Source of the DNA: an uncultured Rhodoplanes sp.
GTDB taxonomy: Bacteria > Pseudomonadota > Alphaproteobacteria > Rhizobiales > Xanthobacteraceae
Direction of reading: 5' to 3'
Assembly (NCBI GenBank): GCA_936924235.1
Contig: CAKZHN010000514.1
Coordinates: forward strand, 1 to 16,520
DNA: 16,520 bases
Made by a program: the position numbers and the translations under genes
Shown here: positions 6,852 to 13,545 of the stretch, in pieces
Layout of the letters: the number at the start of each line of letters is the position of its first letter
Numbering within the stretch: the first letter of the stretch is position 1
Notes under the pieces: generated by a model
What the model was told of the DNA's origin: nothing
Databases searched by the model: none
What the model saw: the letters and a program-made list of their open reading frames with translations, nothing else

Positions 6852-8774
6852 GCGGCCACCGGACTCAAGCGCCTGGGCATTCCCGTTGCCGCCATCGTGC
6901 TGGCCTGCTTCGCGGCTCTCGCCGCCGTCTCGCTGCTGATGCCGTTCGACACCGTGCGCGACGCCGCCAAGGCCGAGATCCGCAACGTCACCGGCCTCGA
7001 CGTGGTGCTGAAAGGCGACGTCGACGTTTCCTTATTTCCGACCGGCTCGATCACCTTCGCCAATGTTTCGCTCGGCGAGGACGCCAACCCGGTGCTGGTG
7101 GCCGACCAGCTGATTGCCCGGCTCCGCTTCATCCCGTTGCTCACCGGCCGTATCGAGATTTCCGACATCGCGCTGACCCGGCCGCGGATCAAGGTCAACT
7201 ACGACCGCGACGGACATTCCAACTGGGCCGCGACCGTGGATTCGCTCGCCCGCGCGCTCGGCCCCAAGGCCAACCGGCCGGCCAACGCCACGTCGTTCTC
7301 CGAAATCCGTATCGACGACGGCACCATCGACGTGAGCGACGCCCCGCGCGGCATCAGCGAGACCCTGGACAACGTCAACCTGGCGCTGGCCTGGCCTTCG
7401 ATCTCCAAGAGCTTTGCCGCGACCGGCCGTTTCGAGTGGCACAAGGAGCCGATCGACGCGGCGATCACGCTGACCGATTTCGCCTCGGCGCTGGCCGGCG
7501 ACCGCTCGGGCCTGAAGGTCCGGCTGACCGGCACGCCGATCAAGCTCGCCTTCGACGGCAATGTCAGCACCAGCCCGACCTTGAAGGTCGACGGCACGCT
7601 GGCTGCCGACTCGCCCTCGCTGCGCGACACCTTGCGCTGGGCCGGCTATCAGCCGCCGACCGGCGGCGGCTTCGGCCGCTTCGCCGTCAAGGCCAAGACC
7701 AGTGTCGCCTCGGGCACGATCGCGCTCTCCACCGTCAACATCGAGCTCGACGGCAACGTCGCCGAAGGCGTGCTGACCTTCTCCACCGACGGGCGGCGGA
7801 GCCTGCAGGGCACGCTGGCGGCCGACGACCTCAATCTCACGCCCTATCTCGGCACCATCCGCCTGCTCACCGCCAACGAGCGCGACTGGAACGGCGGCCC
7901 GCTGTCGTTCGACGATCTCAGCGGGCTCGATCTCGACCTGCGGCTGTCAGCGGCACGCATCGCGATTCAGCGCGCCAAGCTCGGACGCACCGCGGTGGCG
8001 CTCAATGTGCGGGGTGGCAAGCTCAACGTCACGATCGGCGAGTCGCAGGCGTTCGGCGGCATGCTGAAGGGCACGCTGGCGATCGCCGCCTCGGACGTCG
8101 GCGCCGACTTCAAGTCACAGATGCAGTTCATCGACGTCGACCTGGAGAACTGCCTGAACGACCTGTTCCAGTTCCGCCGCCTGGAAGGCCGCGGCGACAT
8201 GGAGGTCGTGCTCGACGCCTCCGGCAACAGCGTGCTGGCGCTGACCCGCACCATGAACGGCTCGGCGAAGCTCGCCGGCCGCCAGGGCGCGATGGTGGGA
8301 ATCAACGTCGAGCAACTGCTGCGCAGGCTCGAGCGGCGGCCGCTGTCGGGCAGCACCGGCGATTTCCGCAACGGCCGCACGCCGTTCGAGAAGCTCACCG
8401 TCGACATCAAGATCGCCCAAGGCATCGCCTCGGTGGAGAATGTCAATCTGGAGGGCTCCAAGGTCCGCCTCGGGCTCGGCGGCCAGGCCTCGATCCCGGC
8501 GCGCGATTTCGACCTCCGCGGCGTGGCGGCGCTGGCTTCGACCAGCGCGGCCGACGCGCAGCCGGCCTTCGAGCTGCCCTTCGTGGTGCAGGGCCAGTGG
8601 GAGGATCCGGTCATCCTGCCCGACACCCAGAGCCTGCTGCAGCGCTCGCCGCTCGCCAACTCGCTGCGTGACCTCAGGAGCCGCGGCACCAAGGACACGG
8701 TGCGCGACGCGCTCGAGCGACTGATCCCGGGCGCCCTGGCGCCGACCGGCGCCACGCCGCCGGCGGAACGCTGA
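6846..8774 (+). CDS. AsmA family protein
   Basis: A 642-residue AsmA-like protein. A short cytoplasmic start is followed by one membrane segment at about 9-29 (GIPVAAIVLACFAALAAVSLL), then a long periplasmic part rich in beta-strand pattern. The segment VTGLDVVLKGDVDVSLFPTGSITFANVSLGE matches the AsmA N-terminal domain, and the C-terminal third (SKVRLGLGGQASIPARDFDLRGVA) matches the AsmA C-terminal region. Members of this family are inner-membrane-anchored beta-groove proteins linked to phospholipid transport and outer-membrane assembly. E. coli AsmA has about 617 residues, so length fits. GTG 6846 is the only start that leaves a sensible membrane anchor, but no strong ribosome site precedes it, and the codon lies in an inverted-repeat arm. 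The gene is monocistronic and convergent with the next gene. Confidence 0.88.
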   Translation: MTAATGLKRLGIPVAAIVLACFAALAAVSLLMPFDTVRDAAKAEIRNVTGLDVVLKGDVDVSLFPTGSITFANVSLGEDANPVLVADQLIARLRFIPLLTGRIEISDIALTRPRIKVNYDRDGHSNWAATVDSLARALGPKANRPANATSFSEIRIDDGTIDVSDAPRGISETLDNVNLALAWPSISKSFAATGRFEWHKEPIDAAITLTDFASALAGDRSGLKVRLTGTPIKLAFDGNVSTSPTLKVDGTLAADSPSLRDTLRWAGYQPPTGGGFGRFAVKAKTSVASGTIALSTVNIELDGNVAEGVLTFSTDGRRSLQGTLAADDLNLTPYLGTIRLLTANERDWNGGPLSFDDLSGLDLDLRLSAARIAIQRAKLGRTAVALNVRGGKLNVTIGESQAFGGMLKGTLAIAASDVGADFKSQMQFIDVDLENCLNDLFQFRRLEGRGDMEVVLDASGNSVLALTRTMNGSAKLAGRQGAMVGINVEQLLRRLERRPLSGSTGDFRNGRTPFEKLTVDIKIAQGIASVENVNLEGSKVRLGLGGQASIPARDFDLRGVAALASTSAADAQPAFELPFVVQGQWEDPVILPDTQSLLQRSPLANSLRDLRSRGTKDTVRDALERLIPGALAPTGATPPAER

Positions 8775-8834
8775 CCGTCAGCGAAGCGTTTCCCGACCGC
8801 AACCCGGTAATAATCGTCGACGATCGATTCCGGC

Positions 8835-9530
8835 TCACGCCGCCGTCCTGGTGCGCGCCAAGCTCTCGAGGTGGCTGATGACCTCGTCCACGTGCATCAC
8901 ATCCGCATACTTGTGATGAAGGTCGAAGAGATTGACCTTGTGGCTCAAGAGCGAGCGGTCATAGGTGCATTCCTCGACCACGACATTGTGGAAACCGTAG
9001 GAGAAGGCGTCGACCGTGCTGGCGCGGACGCATCCCGACGTGCTCTCGCCGCAGATGATCAGGCTCTCGGCGCCGACCTTGCGCAGATGCGCGATCAACG
9101 GCGTGCCGAAGAAGCCCGACGCCCGCTCCTTGTAGACGACCAGCTCACCAGGCTCGGGCGCGAGCTCCGCCTTGATGTGATAAAGCTCCTCGGTCTCGCT
9201 GCCCATCTTGCGATGCGTCGAGCGGACGCCGTCAGTGTCGGCGTGCCGGGTGGTGTAGATCACGGGAAGGCCGGCTTTGCGCGCGGCAGCCAGCAGCGCT
9301 CGCGTCGGCTCCAGCGCCTTCCAGGCGTGCTCGCCGCATGAGCCCGAATAGCGCCGGTTGACCTCGCGCACCGGGCGGTCGCCGCCCTGGTAGGCCTTGT
9401 TGTACAGGTCGATCGCCAGCACGGCGGGCTTTCGCCCGACGCGAAGCTCGCGGCGATAGGGCTCGTAGATTTCGAGGATCTCCTCGTCGACGATGTCCTT
9501 CCAGCAATGGTCTTCGAAATCGCGGGCCAT
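8835..9530 (-). CDS. Isochorismatase-fold cysteine hydrolase (N-carbamoylsarcosine amidase-like)
   Basis: A 231-residue cysteine hydrolase of the isochorismatase superfamily. The catalytic triad is visible as Asp41 (LAIDLYN), Lys134 (YKERASGFFGTPL) and Cys167 (GESTSGCVRASTVDA). The STSGCVRAS motif and the later NLFDLHHKYADV are closer to N-carbamoylsarcosine amidase and maleamate amidohydrolase than to true isochorismatases, so amide hydrolysis releasing ammonia or a carbamoyl group is the likely reaction; the substrate is unknown. GGAGA lies 6 nt before the ATG. It is the last gene of a leftward operon, 21 bp after the dienelactone hydrolase-family gene, which suggests that the two hydrolases act on one compound or on successive intermediates. 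Confidence 0.85.
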   Translation of the reverse strand: MARDFEDHCWKDIVDEEILEIYEPYRRELRVGRKPAVLAIDLYNKAYQGGDRPVREVNRRYSGSCGEHAWKALEPTRALLAAARKAGLPVIYTTRHADTDGVRSTHRKMGSETEELYHIKAELAPEPGELVVYKERASGFFGTPLIAHLRKVGAESLIICGESTSGCVRASTVDAFSYGFHNVVVEECTYDRSLLSHKVNLFDLHHKYADVMHVDEVISHLESLARTRTAA

Positions 9531-9551
9531 GAGTGTCTCCTATTCGCTTAG

Positions 9552-10355
9552 CTATTCGTGCCGGACGTTGCGGCTGAAGTCGTAGTCGGCGGCAATGCCG
9601 GCCTCGTAGCGCTGGCGGCGTGTCGCCCGATCATAATCTCCGGCGAACGCCATGTGCAGAAACTCGCGTTGCGCGGCCCAGGCGGCCTCGGCCTGGGCCT
9701 GCCGGTAGCGCCCCGGCATGGTGTCGTTGAGCCAGCCGTGCGGCGCATCGCGATAGATGTGAATCCGGAAGGATTTGCCGTGCCGCTCCAGGCAGTCGCG
9801 AAAGCGGCGGATGTCGTCGACCGAAATCAGATGGTCGGTTTCGCCGAACATGCCGAGCACCGGGCAGTCGACGGCGGCGATGATCTCCTCCAGCGCCCGC
9901 GGATATTTGGCGTTGACCTGCCATTCGCGCGGCTGCGCCGAGCCGTACCAGACCAGCGCGGCGGCGATCGGACGCGCCGCAGCGAGCACCAGCGGATGCC
10001 GCCCGGTCTGGCAGGTGCCCATCACGGCGATGCGCGTGGTGTCGGCCTGCGGGACGGCCTTGAGCGCGTCGATCGCGGCATTGAGGCCCACGACAGCATC
10101 GGGATCGGTCATGTCATAGCCGGCATCGCCGCGGTGGAGCGCCTCCTGATCCGGATGCTTGAAGTAGAGATCGGGGGCGATCGCGACGTAGCCGTCGCGC
10201 GCCATGCGCTCGGCAAGATCGCGGGTGTGCTGGACGAAGCCATAGCGCTCATGCATCACGACCACGACCGGCGCCTTCGCGTCGGTTTCAGGGACGACGA
10301 CGAGTGCCGGAATGTCTCCGGCGCAGGTTACGGTCCAGCTGCGAATGCGGCTCAT
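9552..10355 (-). CDS. Dienelactone hydrolase-family protein
   Basis: A 267-residue alpha/beta hydrolase of the dienelactone hydrolase family. The triad can be read as Cys115 (MGTCQTG), Asp174 (GETDHLIS) and His206 (DAPHGW), in the right order and spacing, and the family's conserved Glu in HERYG is at 36. The elbow GTCQTG differs slightly from the common G-x-C-x-G-G form. Members open lactones or hydrolyse esters, often in aromatic catabolism. The start ATG overlaps the stop of the upstream binding-protein gene by 4 nt (ATGA), implying coupled translation. About 30 residues at the C-terminus (ATRRQRYEAGIAADYDFSRNV) extend past the catalytic domain and may cover the active site or an interface. 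The substrate is not determinable here. Confidence 0.87.
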   Translation of the reverse strand: MSRIRSWTVTCAGDIPALVVVPETDAKAPVVVVMHERYGFVQHTRDLAERMARDGYVAIAPDLYFKHPDQEALHRGDAGYDMTDPDAVVGLNAAIDALKAVPQADTTRIAVMGTCQTGRHPLVLAAARPIAAALVWYGSAQPREWQVNAKYPRALEEIIAAVDCPVLGMFGETDHLISVDDIRRFRDCLERHGKSFRIHIYRDAPHGWLNDTMPGRYRQAQAEAAWAAQREFLHMAFAGDYDRATRRQRYEAGIAADYDFSRNVRHE

Positions 10356-11335
10356 GGTTTCGATGCTTCCGGTTTGGATGCTTCCGCGAGGAAGCCCGCA
10401 TCGATGAAATCTGCGAGCGGCGGAGCCTTGGGCAGCTCGCCCATTTCGACCAGGGCGTCGAGGTTGGCCTTGATCCCCTCCTCGAACAGCGCGGCGTCGC
10501 GCGCGACGACCTGCTGCTTGACGTAGAGATCGTAGGTCGCCGCCGCGACCGACGAGTCGGTGTGCGTGTGCTTGGCCAGGATCGCGATGACCTCGTCGCG
10601 ATTGCTCGGATCGTAGAAATACCGGGTGGCGCGGATTTGGGCGCGGAGAAACGCGACGACCGTGGCGCGGTTCTTCTGCGCCCAGCGGGTGTCGACCAGG
10701 ATGTTGTTCTGCGCCCAGTCCGGCAGGTAGGACGGCACGCTGCCGAGGTCGACGAAGCCCTGATCCAGCGCCGCAAAATCCACCGGATTGGTGAGGATGG
10801 CAGCGGTCACCGCGCCCGATGCCAGCTGCGAAAAGCGATTGGGCGTGCTGCCGCCGTACAGCAGGTCATAGTCCTGGTCGGCGAGGCCGTTCTTTCGCGC
10901 CATGGTCCGGACGAAGTACAGCGTCACGTCCTTGACGCCGCCGACGCTGATCACCTTGCCCTTGAGGTCGCTCCAGGCCTTGACGTTCTTGGCCGCAACG
11001 ACACGGAACGGCGCGTTGGAAGCAGCCCCGGCAACGATCCTGATGGGCGCGCCGCGCAGGATGGCGCGAAGGGTCTGGTCCGTCGCGGCCTGCGCGATAT
11101 GAAGCGAGCCCGCGGCGAGCTGTTGCAGGACACCCGCTGCCGCGCCGGCCACGATGGTGTCCGGCGCGAGGCCTTCGGCCTCGTAGAACTTCTTTTCCGT
11201 GGCGATGTAATGCGGCAGGCTGAACGCGGTGCCGCTGGTGATCCCAAACGTGAGTTCGGTCGCGGCTTTCGCCGGCAGCCGGGCCACGGTCACGCACAAC
11301 AGGAGAAGCGGCAGCAGTGCAACTTTGAATCTCAT
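10352..11335 (-). CDS. NitT/TauT-type (NMT1/THI5-like) ABC transporter substrate-binding protein
   Basis: A 327-residue periplasmic binding protein. The N-terminus is a signal peptide (MRFK, then VALLPLLLLCVTV, cleavage near AKAA). The mature protein begins ELTFGITSGTAFSLPHYIATEKKFYEAEGL, the usual NMT1/SsuA-like opening, and contains LKGKVISVGG and GSTPNRFSQLASGAVTAAILTNP. It should bind a small solute (family ligands include sulfonates, nitrate, pyrimidine precursors and aromatic acids). A start 69 nt upstream (11404) is possible, but it would place 23 residues before the signal peptide and lie upstream of the putative -10, so 11335 is preferred. No SsuB/SsuC-type ATPase or permease is adjacent. 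It is first in the operon with two hydrolases, which hints that the ligand is their substrate. Confidence 0.85.
   Translation of the reverse strand: MRFKVALLPLLLLCVTVARLPAKAATELTFGITSGTAFSLPHYIATEKKFYEAEGLAPDTIVAGAAAGVLQQLAAGSLHIAQAATDQTLRAILRGAPIRIVAGAASNAPFRVVAAKNVKAWSDLKGKVISVGGVKDVTLYFVRTMARKNGLADQDYDLLYGGSTPNRFSQLASGAVTAAILTNPVDFAALDQGFVDLGSVPSYLPDWAQNNILVDTRWAQKNRATVVAFLRAQIRATRYFYDPSNRDEVIAILAKHTHTDSSVAAATYDLYVKQQVVARDAALFEEGIKANLDALVEMGELPKAPPLADFIDAGFLAEASKPEASKP
10356..10385. repeat. 15-bp tandem duplication at the end of the binding-protein gene
   Basis: GGTTTCGATGCTTCC (10356-10370) and GGTTTGGATGCTTCC (10371-10385) differ at one base. On the coding strand they give the C-terminal EASKPEASKP, immediately before the stop that overlaps the next gene. 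Confidence 0.85.
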
Positions 11336-11357
11336 CGTGCGGTACGCCCTCGCGATC

Positions 11358-11376
11358 AACGATGCGAAACGATGCG
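11358..11376. repeat. Two 9-bp direct repeats AACGATGCG with 10-bp period
   Basis: AACGATGCG lies at 11358-11366 and 11368-11376, so the copies face the same side of the helix. They lie between the putative promoter and the start of the binding-protein gene, where a repressor could act. Confidence 0.55.
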
Positions 11377-11380
11377 GCAA

Positions 11381-11425
11381 TTCAAGGCTTTTGAAGCGTA
11401 GCACATCAATTTCAGGCTTGAAGCG
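11381..11425. promoter_or_regulatory. Paired dyads in the divergent region, candidate operator
   Basis: Dyad 1 is TTCAA-GGCTT-TTGAA (11381-11395). Dyad 2 is TTCA-GGCT-TGAA (11411-11422). Both continue into the same 8-mer TTGAAGCG (11391-11398 and 11418-11425), 27 bp apart. Dyad 1 also fits the T-N11-A pattern of LysR-type regulators. They cover the putative -35/-10 of the leftward operon. Confidence 0.45.
11395..11422 (-). promoter_or_regulatory. Weak putative promoter of the leftward catabolic operon
   Basis: On the minus strand TTCAAG (11417-11422) and TACGCT (11395-11400) are 16 nt apart, each matching consensus at only 3/6. The start would be near 11388, about 50 nt before the ATG at 11335. 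A weak core overlapping dyads would fit regulated expression. Confidence 0.22.
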
Positions 11426-11480
11426 GCTGGAATCGGGGGCTCCCGCTCCCCGCCCACGGGCGATCTTCCGGCGTTTCGAC

Positions 11481-11486
11481 TATGAT
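11481..11486 (+). promoter_or_regulatory. -10-like element of the small membrane protein gene
   Basis: TATGAT lies about 50 nt before ATG 11535, the same hexamer as ahead of the hydrolase gene at 3280. No recognisable -35 is present at 16-18 nt. Confidence 0.3.
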
Positions 11487-11505
11487 CGCGGCGACGAATC
11501 AGTCC

Positions 11506-11522
11506 GCAGGCGTCCCGCCTGC
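11506..11522 (+). promoter_or_regulatory. Perfect 7-bp stem-loop before the ribosome site
   Basis: GCAGGCG (11506-11512), loop TCC, then CGCCTGC (11516-11522). It ends 3 nt before GAGGA (11526-11530), the ribosome site of the gene at 11535. The arrangement is like that at 3300 and 4308. Confidence 0.5.
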
Positions 11523-11534
11523 GCCGAGGACCGG

Positions 11535-11795
11535 ATGTTCCATCCCCTGATCCGCACGCTGGTGAAAATCGCGGTGGCGTCGCTGATCGTGGGCACGATC
11601 CTCACCCATTTCGGCATCACGCCGGAAATGCTGGTCAAGGAATTCGGCTTTTCCTACGACAAGATCGAGGACCTGGCGCGCCGCGGCCTGTCCTGGGCCG
11701 GGCCCAGCCTGATGGTCGGCGCCATGGTGATCCTGCCGGTCTGGTTCCTGCTCTACCTGTTCCGGCCGCCCGGCGGCAGCCCGAACCAAGATTAG
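11535..11795 (+). CDS. Small membrane protein, DUF6460-like
   Basis: An 86-residue protein with two membrane segments, about 8-25 (TLVKIAVASLIVGTILTHF) and about 58-76 (LMVGAMVILPVWFLLYL), joined by a short amphipathic part (TPEMLVKEFGFSYDKIEDLARRG). The pattern resembles DUF6460 proteins of Hyphomicrobiales; this is recognition by layout and motif and is not certain. No function is known. GAGGA lies 4 nt before ATG 11535; an open frame continues upstream without a better start. Its stop codon TAG (11793-11795) overlaps the TAA stop of the convergent potI-like gene, so no terminator can lie between them. It is divergent from the binding-protein operon, and the 199 bp between them hold the regulatory dyads described separately. 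Confidence 0.7.
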   Translation: MFHPLIRTLVKIAVASLIVGTILTHFGITPEMLVKEFGFSYDKIEDLARRGLSWAGPSLMVGAMVILPVWFLLYLFRPPGGSPNQD

Positions 11796-12601
11796 GCCGC
11801 CGCTGCCTCGGCGGCCTTGCGCCGCTCGGCGCGCCTCGTGAACACCGCTGCGCCGATCACGCCGATCGCCACCACCGTGATCATGACGGTGCAGATGGCA
11901 TTGATCTCGGGCTTCACCCCGAGCCGCACCTCCGAATAGATCCGCATCGGCAGCGTGGTGGCGCCGGGGCCGGTCGAGAAGCTCGCGATCACCAGATCGT
12001 CGAACGACAGCGTGAAGGCCAGCATCCAGCCGGCCGCGACCGCCGGGAAGATCAGCGGCAGGGTCACGACCATGAAGGTCTTCAACGGCGGGCAGCCGAG
12101 GTCCATCGCGGCCTCTTCGAGGCTCCGGTCGAAGCTCACCAGCCGCGACTGCACCACGACGGTGACGAAGCTCGCCGTCACCGTGGTGTGGGCGATCACC
12201 ACGGTCCAGAAGCCGCGGTCGGCGTCGATCGCCACGAACAGCAGCAGCAGCGACAGGCCGGTGATCACCTCGGGCATCACCAGCGGCGCGTAGACCATGC
12301 CGGCAAACGCCGTGCGGCCGGTGAAACGCCCGGCGCGAACCAGCGCCACGGCGGCGAGCGTGCCGAGCACGGTCGCAGCCGTCGCCGACAGCGCCGCGAT
12401 GCGCAGGCTGTTCCAGGCGGCGTCGAGCATCGCGCCGTCATGCAGCAGCTCGACGTACCAGCGGATCGACCAGCCGCCCCACACCGTGACCAGCCGCGAG
12501 GCGTTGAACGAGTAGATCACCAGGATCGAGATCGGCAGATAGAGGAACGCGAGGCCGAGCGCGATCGAGACGACGTTGAAGGCGGAGAGACCCTTGCGCA
12601 T
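11792..12601 (-). CDS. potI: Polyamine-type ABC transporter permease (PotI/PotC-like)
   Basis: A 269-residue inner-membrane permease of the spermidine/putrescine group. Six hydrophobic segments can be followed, starting with VVSIALGLAFLYLPISILVIYSF. The cytoplasmic EAA loop, which docks on the ATPase, reads EEAAMDLGCPPLKTFMVVTLP (162-182). YAPLVMPEVITGLSLL and SFDDLVIASFSTGPGATTLPMRIYS are typical of PotC/PotI. The last residues are an Ala-rich tail (KAAEAAAA). The ATG overlaps the stop of the potH-like gene by one base (TGATG), so it is translated with it. Its own stop overlaps that of the convergent small membrane protein gene. The choice between putrescine and spermidine cannot be made from the permease; potI is used as the usual name in a GHI order. 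Confidence 0.87.
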   Translation of the reverse strand: MRKGLSAFNVVSIALGLAFLYLPISILVIYSFNASRLVTVWGGWSIRWYVELLHDGAMLDAAWNSLRIAALSATAATVLGTLAAVALVRAGRFTGRTAFAGMVYAPLVMPEVITGLSLLLLFVAIDADRGFWTVVIAHTTVTASFVTVVVQSRLVSFDRSLEEAAMDLGCPPLKTFMVVTLPLIFPAVAAGWMLAFTLSFDDLVIASFSTGPGATTLPMRIYSEVRLGVKPEINAICTVMITVVAIGVIGAAVFTRRAERRKAAEAAAA

Positions 12602-13545
12602 CAGGTGTCTCCGGAGTCGCTTTGCAGATCGCGCAATTGCAGCCGCTCATAGATCAGGATCGGGAACAGCAGGATCACGAGCAGCGCAATCGCGATCGCC
12701 GAGGCCACCGGCCAGTCCTTGTTCTGGAAGAACTCGGTCCAAAGAGTCTGACCGATCATCATCGCGTTCGAGCCGCCAAGGAGATCAGGGATCACGAACT
12801 CGCCGGCGATCGGGATGAAACACAGCAGCGCACCGGCCGCGGCGCCCGCGGCCGACAGCGGCACGGTGACCAGCCAGAACGCCTTCCAGCGCGGGCAGCC
12901 GAGATCGGCCGCGGCCTCGAGCAGCGTGTCGTCGAGCTTTTCCAGGCTGGCATAGAGCGGCAGCACCATGAACGGCAGGTACGAATAGACGATGCCGATG
13001 ATGATCGCGGTGTCGGTCGCGAGCCACACCACCGGCTCCTTGACGATGCCGAGCGCGATCAGCGCGTCGTTGAGCAGGCCCTCGCGCTGCAGGATGTTGA
13101 TCCAAGCGTAGATGCGAATGAGGAACGCGGTGAGGAACGGCAGGAACACCGCCATCACCAGCACCGGCTGGGCGCGCCGCGGCGCCCGCGCGATGCCGTA
13201 GGCGATCGGATAGCCGATCAGCAGCAGAAGCGCGGTCGAGACGCCGGCGATGAGCAGGCTGCGCAGATACGACGTTATGTAGAGCGTGTCGGAGCCGAGC
13301 AGCTTGTAGCTCTCGACCGACAGCGCCGCAACGAAATCCCTCAAGCCCTGCCAGCCTTCGGACAGGTCGAGCAGCGGCGTGTAGGGCGGCTGCGCGATCA
13401 CGGTCTGCGACAGGCTGATCTTGAGCACGATCAGGCACGGCACGACGAAAAAGAGAATGAGCCACAGCGCCGGAACGAGGATCACGAGCCGCCGGCCCCA
13501 TCCGGACGGGCGGCGGCGCGGCGCGATGGTGGGGACGTCGGTCAT
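12601..13545 (-). CDS. potH: Polyamine-type ABC transporter permease (PotH/PotB-like)
   Basis: A 314-residue permease, close to the E. coli PotH length of about 317. The first membrane segment is at 20-42 (VILVPALWLILFFVVPCLIV), and the EAA loop is at about 210-229 (EAAADLGCPRWKAFWLVTVP). FLPFLTAFLIRIYAWINIL and LLCFIPIAGEFVIPDLLGG are typical of PotB/PotH. The frame is open further upstream to about 13800, but that part runs across the ATPase gene. ATG 13545 overlaps the ATPase stop by 4 nt (ATGA) and gives a protein of the right length, so it is chosen. It pairs with the PotI-like subunit to form the membrane channel. Confidence 0.88.
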   Translation of the reverse strand: MTDVPTIAPRRRPSGWGRRLVILVPALWLILFFVVPCLIVLKISLSQTVIAQPPYTPLLDLSEGWQGLRDFVAALSVESYKLLGSDTLYITSYLRSLLIAGVSTALLLLIGYPIAYGIARAPRRAQPVLVMAVFLPFLTAFLIRIYAWINILQREGLLNDALIALGIVKEPVVWLATDTAIIIGIVYSYLPFMVLPLYASLEKLDDTLLEAAADLGCPRWKAFWLVTVPLSAAGAAAGALLCFIPIAGEFVIPDLLGGSNAMMIGQTLWTEFFQNKDWPVASAIAIALLVILLFPILIYERLQLRDLQSDSGDT

